Origin: Chrysochromulina parva
Taxonomy: Eukaryota; Haptophyta; Prymnesiales; Chrysochromulinaceae
Length of the DNA: 13,239 nucleotides
NCBI GenBank assembly: GCA_002887195.1
Contig: PJAB01001621.1
Location: 1-13,239, forward strand
Direction: 5' to 3'
A program made the position numbers and the translations under genes. Below are positions 7,069 to 13,239 of the stretch, piece by piece. The notes under the pieces were generated by a model. It did not search any database and had not been told where the DNA came from. It saw only the letters and a list, made by a program, of their open reading frames with translations. Positions within the stretch are counted from its first letter, which is position 1. The number at the start of each line of letters is the position of its first letter.

Positions 7069-7989
7069 ATGTTGCGTGCGTCGGCTGTGTTGGCACTGCT
7101 TCCGCTCGCGACAGCATTCGCCAATCCACATCAACTTAGCGCCGCCAGCGTTCAGCAGCGCCGTGCGTCGTCCCTCGTTATGAAGGAGGAGACGCCCAAA
7201 TTAAACTTGCCTTCCATCACCACCGCGCTGCTCGGGGCCCTCTGCGTTCAATCAGGAGTTCAGCTGTCCACAGCTGTCCCAGCTTGGCTGGCGGGCGATG
7301 GCGCCTCATTAACCTCGGTCGTCATCAACGCCGGCTTCGTCTGCTATGCCATCTTCAACCTGATCAAAGCTACAGGCGTCATTGGCAAGTACTCATACGC
7401 GAGTCTGGACGACCTTGAAGTTGGCTCATTTGCGCGCGAGGCGGGCGAATGGGCTCTAGCCGGTGAGATCCCAACGAGATCCAAGGATGGTCGGTACGAG
7501 GTCGCCACGTTTGCTGGCGGCTGCTTTTGGGGCACGGAGCTGCACTTTCAACGGCTCCCTGGCGTGATCGCCACCTGCGTCGGCTACACGCAGGGGGCGG
7601 TGGAGCGTCCCACCTACGCCCAGGTGTGTGACGGCACGACCGGACATACTGAAGGCCTTCAGCTCATCTTCGATCCAGATTGCATCTCGTACGAGGCGCT
7701 CTGTGACAAGTTGCTTTCGACGGTAGACCCGACGGCCCTCAATCGAGTAGGAAACGATATGGGCACGCAGTATCGCCACGGCCTCTACCCTCACAGCGCG
7801 GGGCAGGAAGCGGCCGCCAGGCGCTGCGTCGAGCGCGTGCAGGCAACTGTGAGCCCACGCCGTGTGGTCACTGAGATCAAACCCGCCGCTGTGTTTTGGC
7901 CCGCTGAGGGCTACCACCAGCGTTACCTCCAAAAGGGAGGGCAGGATGCTTCCAAGGGGTCGGCGGAGAAGGTCCGGTGCTACGGGTGA
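7069..7989 (+). CDS. msrA: Peptide-methionine (S)-S-oxide reductase MsrA, plastid-targeted, with membrane segments
   Basis: Intronless gene of 306 aa that repairs oxidised Met (the S epimer of the sulfoxide). The MsrA domain spans about 143-306: FAGGCFWGTE with catalytic Cys152, GYTQG (172-176), GHTEGLQLIFDP (192-203), DPTALNRVGNDMGTQYR (220-236), AEGYHQRYL (279-287) and a C-terminal RCYG whose Cys304 can act as resolving Cys. ATG 7069 gives MLRASAVLALLPLATA-FANP, a signal peptide followed by a plastid-type Phe cleavage motif. Between leader and enzyme lie two hydrophobic segments (about 49-75 and 82-105) that a standard MsrA lacks, suggesting anchoring to a plastid membrane; this part is inference. 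The open frame extends upstream only with non-ATG codons. Confidence 0.95.
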   Translation: MLRASAVLALLPLATAFANPHQLSAASVQQRRASSLVMKEETPKLNLPSITTALLGALCVQSGVQLSTAVPAWLAGDGASLTSVVINAGFVCYAIFNLIKATGVIGKYSYASLDDLEVGSFAREAGEWALAGEIPTRSKDGRYEVATFAGGCFWGTELHFQRLPGVIATCVGYTQGAVERPTYAQVCDGTTGHTEGLQLIFDPDCISYEALCDKLLSTVDPTALNRVGNDMGTQYRHGLYPHSAGQEAAARRCVERVQATVSPRRVVTEIKPAAVFWPAEGYHQRYLQKGGQDASKGSAEKVRCYG

Positions 7990-8531
7990 TCACATCCACA
8001 CGCGATTGGGGTCTGGGCAGATTTTACTGAGCACGTCGAATGTGTGCGGGGGTTGTGACCCGCTTGGTTGCCAAATTGACCGCGGCGCACGACACACGGG
8101 GGGCCCGCGCCCCGCGGCCGCGGCGTTCTGCCGCTGGTTCGCGCCGCCCCGAACCCCGCAAGTAAGTAAGTAAACATCGCCTACAGGCAGCGAACACGTG
8201 ACGAGGGGGTCTCCCCCAGGCATGCTAAGCGTGTACGGTGTTAAGCAACACACAGCCGCCTGGAACCGAACCCGAGCGGACCGGACGCCAGACCGCGATC
8301 GAAAACAGATCAGTCTGCACTCGTGAATCACGCGGGGCACTCCACATAGTACTGCCGACTCACAGTCCGCTCTCCTCCTTATCTCCTCCTCAGCTAGACT
8401 TTCCGGCAGGGCACTTGCACGCCGACCTTGCGCTGCCCCGCCCCAATTTGCCGCCCCTCTCATCTTGCGCGGATGCGCGCAATTGCTTGGTGCGCGCGCC
8501 GCGCAACCGGCAAATCCGCGTCGCAAGGCAA
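7990..8531. other. Intergenic region between convergent 3' ends
   Basis: Lies between the stop of the MsrA gene and the stop of the small membrane-protein gene. It holds a short (aagt)n run at about 8160-8173 and pyrimidine-rich stretches near 8370-8395. The 13-mer attggggtctggg at 8005-8017 recurs at 12418-12430. Nothing coding was recognised. Confidence 0.45.
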
Positions 8532-8987
8532 TCAGTAGAAGCGCGCGGTGCCCGACTTGATGGCCTTCTCCTCGGCCTTGGCCTTTGTCTGGTCCTTGGC
8601 CTTCCCGCCACGGGCATTGGCCCCTGCCGTCCCATACTCCAAGGCGGAAGAGGTGGGCTGCATCCAGCTTGGACCGCCCTTCTTGAATCCCGCCTTCTTG
8701 AGCATCGAGGTGTGCTTGGACTCGCGCCCCATCCGCACGTCAGCGCGCACGGCGATCATGAGCCCCTTCAAAGCATGGCGCATGCCAAACTTGAGCTTGC
8801 CCTCGTTCGGATCGGGCCCGCAACCGAGGCAGACGCCGAGGGCATAGAAGGGGATGCAAAGAAACGGCAAGATGTTTACGAGAAGAAGTGGGAGCCAGTT
8901 AAAGACAAAATCGCCCACCGTCATCTCATCGCCGATGAAGGCGCCCGACATCATCTCATCGGGGAGGAGGAGCTCCGGCAGCCGCAT
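8532..8987 (-). CDS. Small membrane protein of unknown function
   Basis: Open frame of 151 aa from ATG 8987. The N-terminus is acidic (ELLLPDEMMSGAFIGDEM), followed by a long hydrophobic segment at about 27-57 (VFNWLPLLLVNILPFLCIPF then ALGVCLGCG) containing Cys43, Cys53 and Cys56, long enough for one helix or a hairpin. A basic region with Gly/Lys follows and the tail (about 129-145) is Lys/Ala-rich. No family was recognised. Composition differs clearly from random shadow frames, which is the main reason to accept it. A short upstream reading frame starting at 9044 (MFPKLATKG) overlaps the leader in another phase, so the start or an unseen 5' exon is uncertain. Confidence 0.6.
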   Translation of the reverse strand: MRLPELLLPDEMMSGAFIGDEMTVGDFVFNWLPLLLVNILPFLCIPFYALGVCLGCGPDPNEGKLKFGMRHALKGLMIAVRADVRMGRESKHTSMLKKAGFKKGGPSWMQPTSSALEYGTAGANARGGKAKDQTKAKAEEKAIKSGTARFY

Positions 8988-9135
8988 CTCAGCAGCGGCG
9001 TGGGTCTTTGTCCTGCAGCCCTTTGGTTGCCAGCTTTGGAAACATGCTAATTTTGGAAAAGAAAATAAATATCAAGGGGAGGACAGAGTTTCGTCAGTAT
9101 AACAGGTTGCGGGGGGAGGGCAGATCCGACCCTTT

Positions 9136-12100
9136 TTAGAGCAGTAGCTTGGCAAAGAGGGCGCCGACCACGGGGCGTGCAATGAAGGCGCCGTTGATGG
9201 CCAGCTCGCCGGAGATCGTGTCGTACAAGTCGGTGAACGGCGCACGGCTCGACGTCGTGTTGAGCACCTCGAAGATCGGGCTGAAGAGAGCATGCCAACC
9301 AGCTGCAAATGCCGAGCACACGCCAGGAGCAGTAAGCGTCGTCCGAAGAGATCTCGAGGGAACAGGATCGGATCTCGGAGAGATCTCGGAGGGAGGCTGA
9401 GTTCGCACCTTCATCCGGGGACATCGCAGCCACCCAGGACAGCCAGTCCGCCTTCGTGTACTGATGGCGAGGGTCGAGTGGCGTCCCAAACTCATTCGCT
9501 TGCTCGAGGTAGTACGCCGTCTCGAGCGCCGCAATCGCATCGTAATCAAATGGACCGTCGAGTCGTAGCAGCCGTTGCCAGAGCAGGTTGTACTTGAGGG
9601 ACCAAGAGTCCTGGTACTCGTCCACGTTGAAGCTCATCGAGTAGTGTGGCGGCTGCCCGGTCGCGTTAAAGGCATACAGCTGCCACGTGGAAGCATAGTC
9701 CGCTGCAATCGAGGCATACTCCGCGCACGGGCGGCCAGTACGCGCGCCGTCCTGGGCGCGACCGCCATGCTGAGGAGGGGCGCGGCCGCCATGCTGAGGA
9801 GGGGCGCGGCCGCCATGCTGAGGAGGGGCGCGGCCGCCATTGAAATGAAGAAACTCATCATCGAGCTGCATGATGGTGCACAGCTCCGCAAAGGCACGGA
9901 TGGCTAGGATGCCCTTGAGCCCTAAGTTGGTGTTGTTCGCAATCGGGCCGGCAAAGTCGTCGGTGCTTAATTGCTCCGCTGGAAAGAGCGTCGTCTCTGA
10001 TGAAGGTGGCAATCCGACGCAATCGGGTGCACTCAGTGACGCAATCGGGTGCACTCAGTGATGACCTAAGACGCCATCAGTCGCACTCAGGCGATCAAGG
10101 CTCAGCGGTTCGGTGTGAAGGCTCAGCGGTTCGGTGTGAAGGCTCAGCAGTTTGGTGTGGGGCTCAGCGCCGTACCTATCAGCACCTCCGTCCACGTGGT
10201 CAGCAACGGCAGGTAGGGGGCGAGCCATTGGCGCGCCAAGACGGCGCCAGAGCGCTGTACCAGCGCGAGGAGCATCAGGAGCATGTTGCTTGAGTTCTCG
10301 AGAGGCATTGGCTCCTGTTGAGGGAGGCCATCAGACGCAATGAGCATCAGGAGCATGCTGCTCGATAGGCATTGGCTCATGATGAGGGAGGCCATCAGAC
10401 GCAATCACACCTGCTCCTTCGTGGGCGCATTTGCAATCGGGTACGTCCCCAGCTGATGAGGCGAGTACGGGTCTGAGAATTGAACGTACGTCTCGTTATG
10501 GGCGTATGCGAGCACGGGCAGGAGCAGTTGACGAAGCAGCTCAGGTGCCGCGTGCAGCAGCATCGGCGACGAGGGGAAGATCACATCGACGGTGCTCATA
10601 TCTCCGTTGGTCGAGATCTCCTTGAGGAACGTCCAGCTCGCGTTCCGGTCGGTCGCCCAGACGGTCTTGAGCGCAGCGAGCACCTGGCGCCATGCAAGCG
10701 CGAGCACCGCCGCATACTTCACGCCGCCTGCACGGCTCCATTCGCTGATGAGCTGCTCATCGAGCGCGTCGCCGCGGGTACGCATCGCGTCGATTTCGGC
10801 CGCTGCGGCCCCTATCGCCTCCTGCACGTCAGGGTACGTACGCGTCCACAAGGCCGCGTACTGCGCTCACCACACGTGATCTCAGCCGATCATGGCAGTC
10901 GTCAGTGGCCATCCACAGTAATCAGTGGCCATCCACAGCGATTCCAATGTAATCAGTGACCATCCACAGTAATCAGTTGCCATCCACAGCAATCCGTGGC
11001 CATCGATGGATTTCGTCACACCCGTGTTCCAAAGTATTCGACCGAGCGCACATCATCATACGCCATCAGCACCAAGTGCGAAGCGCCCGCGCTATCGACG
11101 GCTCCGAGGTCGACAGCAGCTGACAGGGTCGGTAAATCGTCTGAACAGCGCCGCGGCTGCCGTCCGTCAGTTACATTCGGCAAAACTCCCGACGCGATGA
11201 AGGCCGATCGGCTCCGCGCCGCAGAGCCAGCACGAAGGTCCACGGGTGCGGCGGCGGCGGCGGCGGTGGCGGAGTGCTTTGCCTGTTGTGGCGGCAGCTG
11301 CACCGCGAGATGCAGGAAGCCCCAATCAATGTTCGACCGGTCCGTCGCGGCGGCACCGAGGACCGGCTGCGAGTCGGAGCCCATTTGGATGCCACGCACC
11401 CCCTGGCGAGACCACTCGGACCAGCGCACCTGATGAGGGAGGCCATCAACGGCTCATCAGTGACAAGCAGTGACATCAATGGCTACACCCCAGCCAGCCC
11501 CGAGGCCATCCGATGCAATCCGGTTGCAGTCGACGCACCGACGTGTCCCAGCAGCTGTTGACGGTGTGAGCGGCACTCGCGTCGAAGTAGAGCTGCACGC
11601 GGTGCGGCATGCCGTCGAGCGACGCAGTGTGGTGCTCGATGTAGTACACGGGGCGGCTCAAGCGTATCAGGTCATCAGGGAAGGCCGTTTGACGAAACGT
11701 CAGATTGAGCGAGAGCACACCTGGGAGCTCGAGGTGGACGACGGTGCGAGTGGGGAGAACGAGGACAGAACGCTGCGTGAGTGCAGACACGTCGATGTCG
11801 CACGGCGGATGCATGCCAGTGAGCACGCTCGAGTTCAGCTCCGTGTCCTCCTCGATCGGATAGGCGCAGCTTTTGAGGAAGCACCGAGGCGGGTCGCCGC
11901 CTCGCACGTAGGCCACGCAATCTGGATCGGAGTAGCAGCGCAGGTTGCACTCCGCATCTCCGGCGTCGTCCGTGTGATCAATGTCGCAACCAGACGGAGC
12001 CAGATTGCTATTGGTGAGATTCACCACGGGGCCAGGCTGGGTCGCCGGCGCAGTGTGGCACGAGCCGAGGAAGCGGTACGTGCGTCCATCCACCCGCACG

Positions 12101-12348
12101 AGTCCAAGGGTGTCTTTTGCGATGCCCGTCCAGTGCCGGATCGGCTCTGTCACGTTGTCGCCAAAGATCCAGGTTTGGAGGTACGGATCGCCCAGTAGCA
12201 ATGGAATGGCGGGTGGTCGGAAACGGAGATCCTGGATGGTCGCCATGTTGGACACAGAGGAGCCTTGAATGACGCGGTGTTTGTGAGTCGGGAGCGCCCG
12301 CGAACAAGTTGTACTTGTATGCTCTGACGCATTCCGGTAATTACACAT
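9136..12348 (-). CDS. Glutaminase of the fungal GtaA family with a Cys-rich apple/PAN-like insertion
   Basis: Six minus-strand exons: 12348-11539, 11429-11022, 10860-10411, 10314-10176, 9996-9409 and 9302-9136 (phases 0,0,0,1,1), 853 aa. The family releases ammonia from glutamine, usually outside the cell. Landmarks in order: FRPPAIPLLLGDPYLQTW (43-60) with HWTG; LSRPVYYIEH; DWGFLHLAV; LVLMAYDDVRSVEYFG; GGVKYAAVLALAWRQ; KEISTNGDMSTVDVIFPSSP; QEPMPLENSSNMLLM; QLSTDDFAGPIANNTNLGLK; PLDPRHQYTKADWLSW; PFTDLYDT; and RPVVGALFAKLLL at the end. Residues about 115-165 (CDIDH, AECNLRCYSDPDCVAYV, CFLKSC) look like an apple/PAN-type module inserted in the N-terminal domain. ATG 12348 follows a TATA box; ATG 12246 is the alternative (819 aa). 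No signal peptide is visible, so a 5' exon may be missing. Exon 5 contains an inserted GGRAPPQH repeat. Confidence 0.9.
9303..9408 (-). other. Intron 5 of the glutaminase gene, 106 bp
   Basis: The donor is GATGAAG|GTGCGA and the acceptor ATTTGCAG|CTGG, phase 1, joining AAMSPDE to AGWHALFSPIFEVLN. Palindrome-like gagatctc repeats occupy about 9351-9389. No minisatellite. Confidence 0.72.
9761..9840 (-). repeat. 24-bp coding minisatellite (GGRAPPQH), three copies plus a third of another
   Basis: Units 9761-9784, 9785-9808 and 9809-9832 plus a partial to 9840. They read GGRAPPQH on the minus strand, in frame within exon 5 of the glutaminase, between FAELCTIMQLDDE and the EYASIAADYASTWQ helix. 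Related enzymes have a short loop at this point. Unit length equals that of the repeat at 1-120, but the sequence differs. Confidence 0.92.
9997..10175 (-). other. Intron 4 of the glutaminase gene, 179 bp, with two minisatellites
   Basis: The donor is ATAG|GTACGG and the acceptor TTCATCAG|AGACG, phase 1. The join gives TEVLIETTLFPAEQLSTDDF, which keeps the spacing of the family. It contains two 22-bp units (10016-10037, 10038-10059) and about 3.4 units of a 21-bp repeat (10099-10168). Confidence 0.75.
10270..10405 (-). repeat. Tandem duplication of the intron 3/exon 4 junction of the glutaminase gene
   Basis: Forward 10270-10341 (72 bp) and 10342-10405 (64 bp) are adjacent, near-identical copies differing mainly by an 8-nt indel. 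The first contains the used acceptor CAACAG|GAGCCAATGCC and the first coding bases of exon 4. The second, inside intron 3 (10410-10315, 96 bp), has the same sequence but CATCAT in place of the acceptor, so it is a silenced exon start. Most of the intron is this duplication. Confidence 0.9.
10861..11021 (-). other. Intron 2 of the glutaminase gene, 161 bp, filled by a 20-bp minisatellite
   Basis: The donor is ACACGG|GTGTGA and the acceptor GAGCGCAG|TAC, phase 0, joining SVEYFGTR to YAALWTRTYPD. About five 20-bp units (consensus atcagtggccatccacagta) cover 10901-11008, each containing the decamer core found in introns of the other genes. Confidence 0.78.
11430..11538 (-). other. Intron 1 of the glutaminase gene, 109 bp
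   Basis: The donor is GACACGTCG|GTGCGTC and the acceptor CATCAG|GTGCGCTGG, phase 0, joining HTVNSCWDTS to VRWSEWSRQG. Both splice junctions are followed by GTGCG. The shared 14-mer (forward 11435-11448) lies 4 nt before the acceptor, next to degenerate atcagtgacaag repeats. Confidence 0.75.
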
Positions 12349-12387
12349 GGATTCGTCAAAATCGCGGGGCGCTCGCTGACCCCGTGC

Positions 12388-12395
12388 TTTATATG
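12388..12395 (-). promoter_or_regulatory. TATA-like box upstream of the glutaminase gene
   Basis: The minus strand reads CATATAAA here, 40 nt before ATG 12348. With usual spacing transcription would start only about 10 nt before that ATG, which either favours ATG 12246 or a very short leader. Motif-based only. Confidence 0.4.
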
Positions 12396-12572
12396 TTTCC
12401 GCCGTATCGGTTAACTAATTGGGGTCTGGGGGCGGGGCGCGACTCCGCCGGATAAATTGTCGTCCTCCCAAAATATTCATCCCTTTAATACATGTAGGTG
12501 GTGCCGCAACCTGAATAAAGACCTGATTACCAATTTCGTTTCTCTAGCCTTTGTCCCATATTAGGCACGGCC

Positions 12573-12869
12573 CAACGGATGCGCGCTTCTGCACACACCA
12601 TATTGCCGTGTGACGCCCAAAGTTAAACGGCTGTGAACCCAACGTGAAGGGCCAGATTACAGATTACACCAGGACGGTATCCATCATGGAACCGGACAGG
12701 GGGGATGCGGGAGAACCCACAAGTATCGCCGCGGTCTCTGCCGGATGTTCCGAGAATGTGCCGACGGTCTCCGGTCGGCGCTTTCGAATATGCGGAATAT
12801 CGATGCGTATCAGTTCTGGGGGTGTTATGTGTCCCCGCAACGGATGCGCGCTTCTGCACACACCATATT
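12573..12869. repeat. 297-bp segment bounded by identical 32-bp direct repeats
   Basis: Positions 12573-12604 and 12838-12869 are identical (beginning caacggatgcgcgcttct and ending accatatt), 265 bp apart. Nearby catattagg occurs before the first (12557-12565) and overlapping the end of the second. No inverted termini or transposase were found. It could be a solo insertion, a segmental duplication or paired regulatory sites. Confidence 0.8.
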
Positions 12870-12896
12870 AGGTGCACATTTAGGCATCCTTCGTGA

Positions 12897-13239
12897 ATGG
12901 AGGAATTAGAAATACTGGAGGCTCCGCTGCTCGATGCGGCCAGGCGTGGCGACACAGCCAAAGTGCGCCGCCTGCTCGCCGAGGGCGCAGGCATCGATCA
13001 GATTGATAAGTACGGGAAGTCGGCCCTGATGTTGGTCAGCATCTACAACCACCTCGAGACCGCCTCTGTGCTACTCGAGGACGGTGCCGATGTGAACCAG
13101 GCCAACAGTTGGGGCTTCGCGCCGATGAGCGCCGCCTGCATCGGCGGCAACCTTGACATGGTTCAGCTCCTCTCATCATACGGCGCCGCGCGCACCTTCA
13201 CCAATCGAGACAGAACCAAGTGCACGGCGGAGGAGCTGG
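12897..13239 (+). CDS. Ankyrin-repeat protein, partial (C-terminus off the right edge)
   Basis: Open from ATG 12897 to the window end, 114 codons so far: MEELEILEAPLLDAARRGDT... Three ankyrin repeats are recognisable: LLDAARRGDTAKVRRLLAEG (11-30) with AGIDQIDKYGKSALM; SIYNHLETASVLLEDGADVN (48-67) with QANSWGFAPMSAA; and CIGGNLDMVQLLSSYGAA (81-98). The helix-turn-helix signatures (A/S-A...G..., VxxLLxxGA) fit well. Ankyrin repeats bind partner proteins; the effector domain, if any, lies beyond the edge. No leader or membrane segment is present, so a cytosolic or nuclear protein is likely. No intron is visible within the segment. Confidence 0.9.
   Translation, partial: MEELEILEAPLLDAARRGDTAKVRRLLAEGAGIDQIDKYGKSALMLVSIYNHLETASVLLEDGADVNQANSWGFAPMSAACIGGNLDMVQLLSSYGAARTFTNRDRTKCTAEEL

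Larger units (their letters stand above)
12349..12896. other. Divergent intergenic region between the glutaminase and ankyrin genes
   Basis: Contains the TATA-like box of the glutaminase gene, a G-rich stretch near 12420-12445 and two identical 32-bp direct repeats. No convincing open frame: small frames here overlap each other on both strands and lack recognisable sequence. Confidence 0.5.

Noticed and set aside
8520..8540. Single TGATTGCC motif at the stop of the small membrane-protein gene, suggesting an intron there
   Set aside because: No donor could be placed in the last codons and only one copy of the motif is present; chance occurrence is adequate.
8238..9050. Plus-strand frame of 270 codons
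   Set aside because: Mostly intergenic plus antisense of the small membrane-protein gene; composition is typical of a GC-rich shadow frame.
9136..12348. Reading the glutaminase pieces as five or six separate small genes
   Set aside because: All pieces are on one strand, in family order, and join at GT-AG sites with matching phases; none alone is a complete enzyme.

Overview
This looks like nuclear DNA of a GC-rich eukaryotic alga, most likely a haptophyte or another alga with a secondary plastid. Three observations support that: protein-coding genes are cut by short GT-AG introns (many donors GTGCG or GTGNG); two genes encode bipartite plastid-type leaders in which a signal peptide is followed by a Phe at the cleavage point (ANG-FVLAP and ATA-FANP); and introns are packed with roughly 10-bp minisatellites. 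The lineage is inference; the gene structures come from reading frames, splice-site phase and recognised protein families.

Layout. (1) Minus, 1918 to the left edge: a TraB-like domain with two membrane segments that appears to be spliced in phase to a LON substrate-binding (PUA-like) domain ending in a perfect 24-bp coding repeat. (2) Minus, 4106-2023: four-exon SLC35F5-type drug/metabolite transporter. (3) Minus, 5303-4677: two-exon, plastid-targeted protein of unknown function. (4) Minus, 6608-5430: intronless LON-domain protein with a large His/Gln/Pro low-complexity insert. (5) Plus, 7069-7989: peptide-methionine sulfoxide reductase A with a plastid leader and two extra hydrophobic segments. 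(6) Minus, 8987-8532: small membrane protein of unknown function. (7) Minus, 12348-9136: six-exon secreted-type glutaminase (fungal GtaA family) with a Cys-rich apple/PAN-like insertion. (8) Plus, 12897 to the right edge: start of an ankyrin-repeat protein. No rRNA, tRNA, CRISPR or complete transposon was seen.

The genes do not form a pathway; neighbouring genes on the minus strand are separated by only about 100-570 bp. What unites the window is its introns. At least three (799-703, 3332-3192, 2692-2383) begin with a diverged copy of the exon that follows them, and in the first two the offset between copies is close to intron length. That is the signature expected if an intron was born by tandem duplication of an exon segment containing an AG|GT site. 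Two further introns carry partial copies of a neighbouring exon, and introns of three unrelated genes share a TGATTGCC-type decamer repeat. A 14-mer ending in GGCCTCCCTC sits 4-10 nt before the acceptor in three introns. This intron-generating duplication/minisatellite system is the most interesting thing here.
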